This document shows positions 1 to 7,392 of a DNA stretch of 64,000 nucleotides, piece by piece. Positions within the stretch are counted from its first letter, which is position 1; each line of letters opens with the position of its first letter. Location of the stretch: contig NZ_JAFAIX010000013.1 of assembly GCF_019236475.1 (NCBI RefSeq), positions 744,001-808,000 of the forward strand. The letters are read 5' to 3'. The DNA is from Chitinophaga sp. (GTDB lineage: Bacteria > Bacteroidota > Bacteroidia > Chitinophagales > Chitinophagaceae). Under the pieces are notes generated by a model. That model ran no database searches and was not told where the DNA came from. It saw only the letters and a list, made by a program, of their open reading frames with translations. Both the position numbers and the translations under genes were made by a program.

Positions 1-966
1 AATAGAATCACCGGTAGTGTAGATGCTTATATTCAACAAACCAGTAATCTCCTACTTCCACAGAAACTGCCTGGTACCAACGGTCTTCCCGGCAATGTAC
101 TCGTTAATGTGGGTAAAACGGAAAATCGCGGCGTAGAAGTACATGTGGCTACAGTGAACGTACAATCCAAGACTGCCAATGGTTTCAACTGGACCACTGA
201 TCTGAACTGGTTCCTCAATCGCGGTAAAATCACACAGCTCTATAACGGCATTCAACAGGATATTGCGAATGGATGGTTCGTCGGCCAACCAATTGGTGTA
301 TACTATGATTATGATCGCATTGGCATCTGGCAGAATACCAAGCAGGATTCCGCTACTGCACTGGCTTACAAACAGAAAGTAACAGGACCTACTTCCGTCA
401 TTGGAAATATTCGTATTCGCGATGTGAATGGTGACAGCACTTTCAGCGCCGCCGATAAAACCATCATTGGTAGTGCACAACCCAAATGGGAAGGCGGCAT
501 GACCAACCGTTTCAGCTACAAGGGACTGGATTTCACCGTAGTGGTATTCGCGAGAATCGGCGGAATGCTCAATAGTAAACTGTATGGCGGCGGCTATGCC
601 AACACCTTCCAAGGTAATTACAACAACTTGAATGTGCATTACTGGACGCCCACAAATGGCGAAACTTATTATCCAAAACCCAACAACTCTTCTACACAAA
701 CACAATACAATTCCACACTGGGTTACATCGATGGTAGTTTCCTGAAAATCCGTAGTCTCAGCCTAGGATACAACGTGCCACAGTCTTTTGTACAGCGCCT
801 GAAGGCGAAATCACTGCGCATATATGCCACTGCGCAGGATCCATTCATCCTGTTTTCTGTCTACAGAAACAAATATCATGGCGTAGATCCAGAGTCTGCC
901 GGCAATATCAATGCAGATACGCCGGGAACTTGGTCTATGATATTTGGTGTAAACCTTACTTTATAA
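1..966 (+). CDS. SusC/RagA-type TonB-linked outer membrane protein, C-terminal part (5' end outside window)
   Basis: The open frame runs from the first base of the window, so the listed 109 ATG is internal. The visible 321 residues have the alternating aromatic/polar pattern of the last strands of a TonB-dependent barrel, with the typical SusC segment IRIRDVNGDSTFSAADKTIIG and a late FLKIRSLSLGYNVP strand. The protein ends GVNLTL, a hydrophobic terminus like those of outer membrane barrels. Family knowledge: SusC proteins form the channel under a SusD lid and import oligosaccharides or peptides across the outer membrane. The susD gene follows 17 bases later on the same strand, so they form one pair. 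The substrate cannot be judged, because no glycoside hydrolase or peptidase follows. Confidence 0.95.
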   Translation, partial: NRITGSVDAYIQQTSNLLLPQKLPGTNGLPGNVLVNVGKTENRGVEVHVATVNVQSKTANGFNWTTDLNWFLNRGKITQLYNGIQQDIANGWFVGQPIGVYYDYDRIGIWQNTKQDSATALAYKQKVTGPTSVIGNIRIRDVNGDSTFSAADKTIIGSAQPKWEGGMTNRFSYKGLDFTVVVFARIGGMLNSKLYGGGYANTFQGNYNNLNVHYWTPTNGETYYPKPNNSSTQTQYNSTLGYIDGSFLKIRSLSLGYNVPQSFVQRLKAKSLRIYATAQDPFILFSVYRNKYHGVDPESAGNINADTPGTWSMIFGVNLTL

Positions 967-983
967 TTTTTAAAGAGATCGTT

Positions 984-2699
984 ATGAAGAAAATATTTCT
1001 CTTTACCTGCATACTCGCTACAGGATTCATTTTTAGCGGATGCAAAAAGATGCTGGAAGAACAACCACACGGGGTATTAACACCCGACTTTTATAAATCC
1101 ACCCAGGGATTGAATGCTGCCTTAACGGCTTCTTATGCAGGCACACGTACCATTTGGGGTTGTGAAGATTACTTTTCGCTGACCACTCCTGCCACCGATG
1201 AGTTCATGCGTGGCAACGATGGGAATTCAGATATGTTTCTGTTAGCGCCCTCCTATCAAGCGACTGACGGCAAAGGGAATGCACTCTGGAACAACTGTTA
1301 CACCTATATCAACACCTGTAATGCTGTTATCCAGTTTGCGCCAGATGTAACCGGTATCAAGGATGATCTAAAGAAACGAATGGTAGCGGAAGCGAAGTTC
1401 CTCCGTGCCAATTATTACTTCGTACTGGTGCAGCTTTGGGGAGATGTAACGCTGAGTACTAAATTCAATGCAGTACCTTCTACCTCCGCCAAACGCGATC
1501 CTATGGCCGATGTATACAATTCCATCATCCAGGATCTGAAAGATGCTATCGTAGATCTGCCTTTGAGTCCGCGTACAAAGGGCATTGATCCAGGCAGAGC
1601 CTCTGTAGTAGCTGCCAAACATGTATTGGCGAAGGTATACCTGGCTCGCGCCGGCAGTAAAGCTAAGCAAGGCACCGACTACCAGGACGCCTATACGACC
1701 GCCATGGATGTGATCAATAATGCAGGTGCAGCGGGCGTTTCGCTGTTGCCGGATTTTGGGTCTGTATTTGCCGAAGGAAATGAAAACAGCAACGAAGTAC
1801 TATGGGCGGTGCAACATACGTCCAGCCTAGCTTACAACGGTTCTCCCAATCAGGATAACCGTACACCGGATAATATGCTCGTGCATTTATTTGTGCCGCA
1901 GTATGAAAAAGTAGACGGTATGCAACGGGATATCGCAGATGGGCGTCCGTATATCCGCACCATTCCTACGTTGTGGCTGATTGATACCATTTTTAAAGAG
2001 CGTGTAAATGACACCCGTTATAGCAAAACCTTCCAAACGGTTTGGTATTGCAACAATGCCAATAGTATTCCGAAATGGCCAAATCCTTTGCCAGCGGGGG
2101 CGCCAGCAGGAGCAGTAGCAGGCGGACCGAAATTTAAATTGGGAGACACGGCCATCTATCTGCCGCAGGGGCCTCGTACAGCAGCGCAGATTGCAGCGGC
2201 CCCATATACATTGATTCCATCATCGCAATATAATCCCCGTATGGGACCTGCGTTAAGTAAGTATGTAGACACGAAGCGCTCTGATATGAATGCGCCCTCT
2301 ATTCGTCCGGTGATAGCCTACCGACTCGCAGAAACCTACCTGATAGCCGCAGAAGCACTCCTCATGGATGGGCGTGTAGCCGATGCCGTGCCTTATGTGA
2401 ATGCTATTCGGGAAAGAGCCGCTTATCCAACTGGTAACAAAGCTTTGATGGATATTACCGCTGCAGACCTCAATCTGGATTTCATCCTGGATGAGCGTTC
2501 CCGAGAACTGGCAGGTGAAAATGTACGCTGGCTAGACCTTGTACGCACTGGTCAACTGGAAGTACGCATCAAGAAGCATACACCAGATTGCAGGGCGAAT
2601 TTCCAAAGTCCAAAGAATTTGCTGCGGCCTATTCCACAGGATCAGATCAATGCGGTATCTACGGGTCCGGCATATGGCCAAAATCCTGGTTGGTTATAG
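984..2699 (+). CDS. SusD/RagB family nutrient-binding outer membrane lipoprotein
   Basis: The 571-residue protein starts at ATG 984 with a lysine-rich hydrophobic signal and a lipobox ending at Cys20 (FIFSGC). The longer ORF from 930 overlaps susC and is rejected. Typical SusD features are the N-terminal EEQPHGVLTPDFYKSTQGLNAALTA block, the TPR-like segments AEAKFLRANYYFVLVQLWGD and YRLAETYLIAAEALL, and the C-terminal FILDERSRELAGENVRWLDLVRTGQL followed by an NPGWL end. It should sit as the surface lid of the SusC channel encoded just upstream. Transcription probably stops at the strong hairpin 22 bases downstream. Family assignment is firm; the ligand is unknown. Confidence 0.96.
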   Translation: MKKIFLFTCILATGFIFSGCKKMLEEQPHGVLTPDFYKSTQGLNAALTASYAGTRTIWGCEDYFSLTTPATDEFMRGNDGNSDMFLLAPSYQATDGKGNALWNNCYTYINTCNAVIQFAPDVTGIKDDLKKRMVAEAKFLRANYYFVLVQLWGDVTLSTKFNAVPSTSAKRDPMADVYNSIIQDLKDAIVDLPLSPRTKGIDPGRASVVAAKHVLAKVYLARAGSKAKQGTDYQDAYTTAMDVINNAGAAGVSLLPDFGSVFAEGNENSNEVLWAVQHTSSLAYNGSPNQDNRTPDNMLVHLFVPQYEKVDGMQRDIADGRPYIRTIPTLWLIDTIFKERVNDTRYSKTFQTVWYCNNANSIPKWPNPLPAGAPAGAVAGGPKFKLGDTAIYLPQGPRTAAQIAAAPYTLIPSSQYNPRMGPALSKYVDTKRSDMNAPSIRPVIAYRLAETYLIAAEALLMDGRVADAVPYVNAIRERAAYPTGNKALMDITAADLNLDFILDERSRELAGENVRWLDLVRTGQLEVRIKKHTPDCRANFQSPKNLLRPIPQDQINAVSTGPAYGQNPGWL

Positions 2700-2721
2700 T
2701 TAAGCGATTAACGAAAAGAAT

Positions 2722-2763
2722 AAAGAAGGGAGTGACGTTTGTAGACGTCACTCCCTTCTTTTT
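2722..2763 (+). terminator. Strong rho-independent terminator after susD (first hairpin of a two-hairpin element)
   Basis: A 17-bp perfect stem (2722-2738 with 2745-2761) with a 6-base loop ends in a T-run. It also ends in T residues when read on the minus strand, so it can serve both susD and the convergent DUF1634 operon. It has a sequence relative at 52829. Confidence 0.85.
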
Positions 2764-2766
2764 ATC

Positions 2767-2795
2767 GTCGCCCGTGCCCATCGGGCACGGGCGAC
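2767..2795. repeat. GC-rich second hairpin of the two-hairpin element
   Basis: A 13-bp perfect inverted repeat (GTCGCCCGTGCCC, loop ATC, and its complement) sits directly after the terminator T-run and 16 bases from the DUF1634 stop. There is no T-run after it. The same order of T-run, TCGTCG, GC-rich hairpin and GCAGGA recurs at 52876-52904. Confidence 0.7.
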
Positions 2796-2811
2796 AAGCA
2801 GGAAAATGCTA

Positions 2812-3216
2812 TTATCCAGCGAGATTGCCAGTCATGCTAAAGATGATCACCCCTAGCACCACCAGGGTGAGGAGCACATACAGGTAATCCTTCTCCAAGA
2901 GGAAAGCCACTGCAGAAAAGGCGACCCGCATAATAGGAGTCGCTATTAAGCATACCACGCCCAATTGAATGATTTCCATGCCATGAATTCCACGTACGCC
3001 GTGGATAATACCGGAGAAGGAGTCGAGACCCGCTCTTACACCATTAAACTCCCTATAGGAAGGCATTTCGGCCCCATGACGGTACAAATAAATAATCCCG
3101 CCAATGAGTACCAGGATACTAGACAGTATCACACCGAAACGTAATTGTTTGCCGATTAGTTGCTGAATATCTCTGTCAGCCCAGTAATGTTTTGAGAAAT
3201 AACGCTTCATGTGCAC
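2812..3216 (-). CDS. DUF1634 family small membrane protein, partner of the TauE permease
   Basis: The 134-residue protein has three hydrophobic segments (about residues 28-45, 83-107 and 110-128) and matches the DUF1634 pattern of small membrane proteins encoded next to TauE/SafE permeases. The frame can start at GTG 3216, which shares one base with the TauE stop (TAGTG), or at ATG 3210. Either way translation is probably coupled to TauE. Function is unknown; the constant pairing with TauE suggests an accessory subunit for anion export. It ends just before the two-hairpin element. Confidence 0.85.
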   Translation of the reverse strand: MHMKRYFSKHYWADRDIQQLIGKQLRFGVILSSILVLIGGIIYLYRHGAEMPSYREFNGVRAGLDSFSGIIHGVRGIHGMEIIQLGVVCLIATPIMRVAFSAVAFLLEKDYLYVLLTLVVLGVIIFSMTGNLAG

Positions 3217-4052
3217 TACAGTTTTCCGGTATAACCATTATAAATCATCTGTACGGCTAGGAAAGTTATCACTACGCTAAAGACTAAACGCAGTCCTTTC
3301 ACATTCGCTTTCACCAGCAATCTGGAACCACCGAAAGCCCCCAGCAGTACGCCTATTACCACTGGCAGACAGAGTCCGGGTGAAATGTATCCCCTTTGCA
3401 GGTATACCACAGCGCTGGCAGCAGCAGTTACACCGATCATGAAGTTGCTCGTAGTGGTAGACACTTTAAAAGGAATGCGCATGATATTATCCATGGCCAA
3501 TACTTTCAGAGCGCCGCTACCAATGCCTAACAATCCGCTCATCACGCCTGCAAACATCATCATGAAATAGCCGCCAGGTATATGTCTTACGGTGTAGTGT
3601 ACTGGGCCTGTAGGCGTGGGATAAGTGCTGTTGAGTCGCAGTTTACGCGCCAGTTCACTCTTATCATCATCCGTACTTTGATCTTTCTTTGGTTTGAAAG
3701 ACATGATCGCAGAGAATATCAGCACACAGCCGAAAATAATCGCCACGACATTCGTGGGCATATAAACGGCAATGAGCGCCCCGATGACAGCGCCCGTAGT
3801 GGTGGCGATTTCCAGGAACATCCCCAGTCGGATGTTGGTGATACCTTCCTTTACATAAGCGGAAGCAGAACCAGAAGAGGTCGCAATGGCAGCAATAAGA
3901 GCGGTACCGATAGCATAACGGATATCAGTGTGGAAGCCCAGGGTTAACAATGGAATAATGACAACACCGCCTCCTAGGCCGGTAAGCGATCCCAACATGC
4001 CAGCAAGGAATGCCCCCACTAGTAGGATCAATGTGAATAATAAAATCGTCAT
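3216..4052 (-). CDS. TauE/SafE family sulfite/organosulfonate exporter-like permease
   Basis: The 278-residue protein has about eight membrane segments. The diagnostic glycine-rich motif GxLxGLLGIGGG appears twice, as GMLGSLTGLGGGVVIIPLL near residue 18 and as GVMSGLLGIGSGALKV near residue 167. Family knowledge: TauE/SafE proteins export sulfite, sulfoacetate and other small anions. It is the first gene of a two-gene operon with DUF1634. The divergent spacer toward the CvfB-like gene holds inverted repeats and boxes shared with the second TauE gene at 51848. The substrate is inferred from the family only. Confidence 0.9.
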   Translation of the reverse strand: MTILLFTLILLVGAFLAGMLGSLTGLGGGVVIIPLLTLGFHTDIRYAIGTALIAAIATSSGSASAYVKEGITNIRLGMFLEIATTTGAVIGALIAVYMPTNVVAIIFGCVLIFSAIMSFKPKKDQSTDDDKSELARKLRLNSTYPTPTGPVHYTVRHIPGGYFMMMFAGVMSGLLGIGSGALKVLAMDNIMRIPFKVSTTTSNFMIGVTAAASAVVYLQRGYISPGLCLPVVIGVLLGAFGGSRLLVKANVKGLRLVFSVVITFLAVQMIYNGYTGKL

Positions 4053-4075
4053 AAGATGGTTTGGTTGGTTCTACG

Positions 4076-4165
4076 GTATTACAGGTATAAAACCGGATTT
4101 TAATCCGATTGTTACAAAAGTAACAAGAATATGATTCTCGCAATCCGATAATCTATAAGTAACTT
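4076..4165. promoter_or_regulatory. Divergent regulatory region of the first TauE operon
   Basis: The spacer holds GTATTACAGGT (4076-4086), a perfect inverted repeat CGGATT-tt-AATCCG (4094-4107), a second one TTGTTAC-aaaa-GTAACAA (4109-4126), and CCGATAATCTATAAGT (4145-4160). The first and last boxes recur in the same order upstream of the second TauE gene (52667-52677 and 52718-52733), which suggests a shared regulator. The promoter itself is not resolved. Confidence 0.45.
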
Positions 4166-4186
4166 GCAGGCTGTAATTAATGGAAT

Positions 4187-5020
4187 ATGATGATAAAAGT
4201 AGGTGAATTCAACCTCCTGAGGGTAAAGAAAAAAGCAGAATTTGGTGTGTATCTGGAAGGTGTAGACCAGGAAATCCTGCTGCCAACGCGGTTTGTACCT
4301 GCCGGTACCAAAGTAGGTGATGAGCTGAAGGTATTTCTTTACCATGATTCTGAAAATCGCCTGATCGCGACAACACAGAAGCCTTATGGCATTGTGGGTG
4401 ATATTGTAAACTTGAAGGCGGTAAGTACCACCAATCAGGGCGCATTCCTGGATTGGGGCCTGATGAAAGATATTTTCGTACCTGCGTCTCAGCAGATTTC
4501 CAAAATGGTACCCGGACAGGAATACCTGGTGAAAATCTATTTAGATGAGATGACGGGCAGAGTAGCCGCCACTGAACGTATAGAGGCCACTCTCAGTAAT
4601 GAAGTGATAGAACTGAAAGAAAAAGATCCAGTAGATCTGATCATTTATCGTCGGACGCAGATTGGATATGTGGTAATCATCAACAACCAGCATACCGGTA
4701 TCCTGCATTTCAGCGATGTATTTCGTACAGTAGATATTGGAGATAAGCTGAAAGGCTTTATCCGCCAGGTAAAGGGCGACAAAATAGATGTGGCATTGGG
4801 GCAGCCAGGATATAAGCGTGTAGAAGATGAGGGGCAGAAGATTTTGCGCCTTTTACAGGAGAATAATGGTTATCTGCCTTATCATGATAAATCTACTCCG
4901 GAAGAAATCCAGGAATTTTTCGGTATGAGTAAGAAGACCTTCAAGATGACCACTGGTAATCTGTACAAGCAAAAAAAGATAATATTTACACAAACAGGGA
5001 TTAAGGCAGTAGAAGAATAA
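4187..5020 (+). CDS. CvfB-like S1 RNA-binding protein
   Basis: The 277-residue soluble protein has several S1-like OB-fold segments. A first is near residues 2-65 (GVYLEGVDQEILLPTRFVPAGTKVGDELKVFLYHDSENRLIATT), a second near 68-135 (GAFLDWGLMKDIFVP), and a third near 150-220 (TGILHFSDVF, VKGDKIDVALGQ). It ends in a winged-helix-like region, FFGMSKKTFKMTTGNLYKQKKI. This order matches CvfB/YitL, described in Staphylococcus as an RNA-binding virulence regulator. The start is MM; either of the two ATGs (4187 or 4190) would do. It is divergent from TauE. The family is clear, but the role in this phylum is unknown. Confidence 0.88.
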   Translation: MMIKVGEFNLLRVKKKAEFGVYLEGVDQEILLPTRFVPAGTKVGDELKVFLYHDSENRLIATTQKPYGIVGDIVNLKAVSTTNQGAFLDWGLMKDIFVPASQQISKMVPGQEYLVKIYLDEMTGRVAATERIEATLSNEVIELKEKDPVDLIIYRRTQIGYVVIINNQHTGILHFSDVFRTVDIGDKLKGFIRQVKGDKIDVALGQPGYKRVEDEGQKILRLLQENNGYLPYHDKSTPEEIQEFFGMSKKTFKMTTGNLYKQKKIIFTQTGIKAVEE

Positions 5021-5035
5021 AAAATTTCACACGAG

Positions 5036-5068
5036 TTTGCATTCATAACACATAAGTGTTATCTTTAG
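5036..5068 (+). promoter_or_regulatory. Bacteroidota-type promoter for the small membrane protein gene
   Basis: TTTG at 5036-5039 and TATCTTTAG at 5060-5068 are separated by 20 bases. This fits the -33 TTTG / -7 TAnnTTTG pattern of the major Bacteroidota sigma factor. The start codon follows 28 bases later. Confidence 0.6.
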
Positions 5069-5095
5069 ACAATTACTATCCTAACCATAACCTTT

Positions 5096-5311
5096 ATGAA
5101 AAAACTGGCTATTATTGCCGCAGCCCTTGGCGTTCTCATTGCCTTGAGTGCATTTATTGCGGGAGCAAACTCGTTGATTGATATTAAAACCTTCTTTCAG
5201 CTTGGGCTGTGGGGAATTGCATTAATGTTATTTTCCAGTGTCTATTTTCTGATCTCTTCTTTCCTCCTTTCGCAGACGCTTATCCGCCAGCGATTGTTTG
5301 AAATCGAGTAA
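5096..5311 (+). CDS. Small two-helix membrane protein, unknown function
   Basis: The 71-residue protein has two hydrophobic helices (about residues 4-23 and 36-58) and a short charged tail (RQRLFEIE). I do not recognise a family. A good promoter lies just upstream and the ATG is preceded by an A/T-rich leader, which supports a real gene. Its last 84 bases overlap the 3' end of the convergent XRE gene, so the two messages could interfere. Confidence 0.55.
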   Translation: MKKLAIIAAALGVLIALSAFIAGANSLIDIKTFFQLGLWGIALMLFSSVYFLISSFLLSQTLIRQRLFEIE

Positions 5312-5569
5312 CACATCTGGGGGCGGAATTTTATCGATAAGATCTGCCGCCCTCAATTCTAATACTAATATCATAGTTATCACAATCCTTAAGCCTGGAT
5401 TTTTGTGGGCGTTCAGGATCTTATTCATATAGGAAGGCTCAATTCCCACGTCATGAGCGAAATCATCTTGTTGGATATTTCTTTCTTTCAGAATAGTATT
5501 GAAATTACAGATTATTTCAAGGAACTTTTCCTCTAGCATTTCCTCGGTTATATCTGGTTTATTTGCCAT
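5228..5569 (-). CDS. XRE-family helix-turn-helix regulator
   Basis: The 113-residue protein has an XRE helix-turn-helix at about residues 22-78: LKERNIQQDDFAHDVGIEPSYMNKILNAHKNPGLRIVITMILVLEL. A charged, lysine/arginine-rich tail (DKRLRKEERRDQK) lies in the region overlapping the convergent small membrane gene. It is divergent from the 98-residue gene at 5602 with only 32 bases between them, so it may control that gene. It shares the EPSYMxxxLNxxxxP core with the second XRE protein at 5992. Target unknown. Confidence 0.8.
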   Translation of the reverse strand: MANKPDITEEMLEEKFLEIICNFNTILKERNIQQDDFAHDVGIEPSYMNKILNAHKNPGLRIVITMILVLELRAADLIDKIPPPDVLLDFKQSLADKRLRKEERRDQKIDTGK

Positions 5570-5601
5570 GCTTGTAAATTACATAGCACTAGGATTACAG
5601 A

Positions 5602-5898
5602 ATGAGCACTATCGAACTAGCACAATTGTACAATATCTATAAAATGCTTACATTCATGCAAAAAGACATGAAAAACGACGAGAAATTAAATATCATTATT
5701 TCAAAATTTTTCAAAGAATTACAAGAATTGGAGCAAAATGCAGTTTCAATGATCACAATTACACTGACAGTTGATGCGAAGTACTTTCCAAAAGCGGGGT
5801 ATACGGAGCAATTAATCGTGGATGAGCAGATGAGGCGGATTAACGAACAGCAGGGAACCAAACCATTTCCCTATTATGTGACCTGTTATGAAAAATAA
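5602..5898 (+). CDS. Small hypothetical protein between two XRE regulators
   Basis: The 98-residue soluble protein has a helical N-terminal half rich in charge (KMLTFMQKDMKNDEKLNIIISKFFKELQELEQNA) and a C-terminal half of mixed strand character ending KPFPYYVTCYEK. I recognise no family, signal peptide or membrane segment. It starts 32 bases from the divergent XRE gene and is followed by a second XRE gene on the other strand. That context suggests a small regulated module, possibly of mobile origin, but this is inference. Confidence 0.6.
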   Translation: MSTIELAQLYNIYKMLTFMQKDMKNDEKLNIIISKFFKELQELEQNAVSMITITLTVDAKYFPKAGYTEQLIVDEQMRRINEQQGTKPFPYYVTCYEK

Positions 5899-5991
5899 AT
5901 ATATGACCCTTAAAGATTCAAAATAACCAACCCTAGTTTTACTTGTTAGCCGCTGCTATAGTGATTTTTAAGATTTCTATTGGCGATTGAC

Positions 5992-6222
5992 TCAAATCTC
6001 AATTCCTTCCAGAAGCTCCGTCACTTTTACTTTCAATGCTTTGGCAAGTACCAGGATAGTACTCAAACTTGGCTCACTTCGGCCATTTTCGAGGCGCGTC
6101 ATATAGCTTGGCTCCAGTTCCGCGTCAAAAGCGACGTCTACTTGAGTCAGATTCTGCCCCTTCCTTATTTTCCTAAGGTTGGCACCGAACTGCTTTGCTA
6201 TATTTTCATTTTTTTCCGCCAT
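5992..6222 (-). CDS. XRE-family helix-turn-helix regulator (short)
   Basis: The 76-residue protein from ATG 6222 (MAEKNENIAKQFG) is almost entirely an XRE domain: LRKIRKGQNLTQVDVAFDAELEPSYMTRLENGRSEPSLSTILVLAKALKVKVTELLEG. The longer ORF to 6279 adds a cysteine/tryptophan-rich stretch without homology character and is not used. It resembles Cro/CI-like repressors of about 70-80 residues. It is the second XRE gene within 700 bases. Confidence 0.82.
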   Translation of the reverse strand: MAEKNENIAKQFGANLRKIRKGQNLTQVDVAFDAELEPSYMTRLENGRSEPSLSTILVLAKALKVKVTELLEGIEI

Positions 6223-6390
6223 GCCCGAAAATACCCAGTGCGCGCACGGCAACACGAGTAATACAGTACTAGTATCCAAATGCTAGATATATAAGTCGCT
6301 ATAATTCAGTAAGCTAGAAGAGGAATCAGAATGCAAAAAAGATTATCACTTTTTTCAATGGGTTACCAAATTGATCACAAAGATACCAAT

Positions 6391-6420
6391 AAAAAAGCAG
6401 TCGCACGGTGGCGACTGCTT
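6391..6420 (-). terminator. Rho-independent terminator of the adhesin-porP operon
   Basis: A 10-bp stem (6395-6404 with 6411-6420, AAGCAGTCGC and complement) is followed on the minus strand by TTTTTTATTGG. It lies 36 bases after the porP stop. Confidence 0.8.
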
Positions 6421-6455
6421 ATCCTGGGTTTTCTAAATAGATATATCTTGACTGA

Positions 6456-7379
6456 TTATCTGAAAAGATGTACTACCAGGCCTATTTCCAGGGCACCACT
6501 GGTGTAATTCTTCAATCCTGCTGTCTGAGTGGTATACATCACCTGGAAACCGGCGAGCGACTTGTAATTTAAACCAGCCCCTACCGTAAAGTTCTTACTG
6601 GTATGATACATACCAAATACGTTTAAGTATTTTTGTAGGAAGACGACATTCGCTCCGATATCCACCAGGTTATCGTAACCGCGAACCCCTCTAAAACATA
6701 CCTTCGGTTCTATATATGGCACCGCATCACTTAATTCAATTTTATAAGAAGCCGCTGCGTATAACGTAGTGGCATCTACGGTCTTATTATCATCCTTGCG
6801 CAAGTAATTCATGATATTCGGCACCGCCGCTTGTAATGTCAGGTTGTGATTCGTATAGGCCATACCGTAGTCAACCTCGAAATAATTGTCTCTACGATTG
6901 AACCCTCCGATAGTAGGGTCATTCGTCTCCCCAACAATAGCAGATCTATCTAAGCGTTCTGAATTAATTCCCAAAGACAAACCAAAGTGCAGCATATCTT
7001 TTCCGGATGCATTCAGTGGGAGATGGTAGGCATAAGTGGCACTCACTTTTGTCCGGTTAATCAACCCAGCCTTATCATTAAAAACATTCAAACCTGCGCC
7101 TACCCTATTTCCTACGTAGTAATCTGCCGTACCAGCCTTGGTTACTGGGGATCCTGGCACATCGCTCCATTGCCCGCGATAGGATAAATTGATATGTAGC
7201 CCCGTGTCAATCCCAGCAAAAGCCGGATTCGCCAGGTACTGGTTCTGAAAATACTGGCTACCCAAAGGCTGCAGCGGCGCTGTTCCCTTAGACCAATCCT
7301 GCCCGAAGGCAGTATACATTTGGCAGACAGTAAATACTATACTGATGGCCACAAATCGAATAAACTTACTATTCAGCAT
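6456..7379 (-). CDS. PorP/SprF family type IX secretion membrane protein
   Basis: The 307-residue protein has an N-terminal signal (FVAISIVFTVCQMYTAFGQ) and the family opening QYFQNQYLANPAFAGIDTGLHINLSYRGQW. Barrel-like strands follow, ending ALEIGLVVHLFR. PorP/SprF proteins are outer membrane components linked to the type IX secretion system. They are commonly encoded directly after large proteins carrying the gliding-motility C-terminal domain, and are thought to help attach or deliver that partner. Here the gene starts 13 bases after the 1828-residue adhesin on the same strand, the classic pair. Confidence 0.93.
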   Translation of the reverse strand: MLNSKFIRFVAISIVFTVCQMYTAFGQDWSKGTAPLQPLGSQYFQNQYLANPAFAGIDTGLHINLSYRGQWSDVPGSPVTKAGTADYYVGNRVGAGLNVFNDKAGLINRTKVSATYAYHLPLNASGKDMLHFGLSLGINSERLDRSAIVGETNDPTIGGFNRRDNYFEVDYGMAYTNHNLTLQAAVPNIMNYLRKDDNKTVDATTLYAAASYKIELSDAVPYIEPKVCFRGVRGYDNLVDIGANVVFLQKYLNVFGMYHTSKNFTVGAGLNYKSLAGFQVMYTTQTAGLKNYTSGALEIGLVVHLFR

Positions 7380-7392
7380 CGGTTTAATAGGT

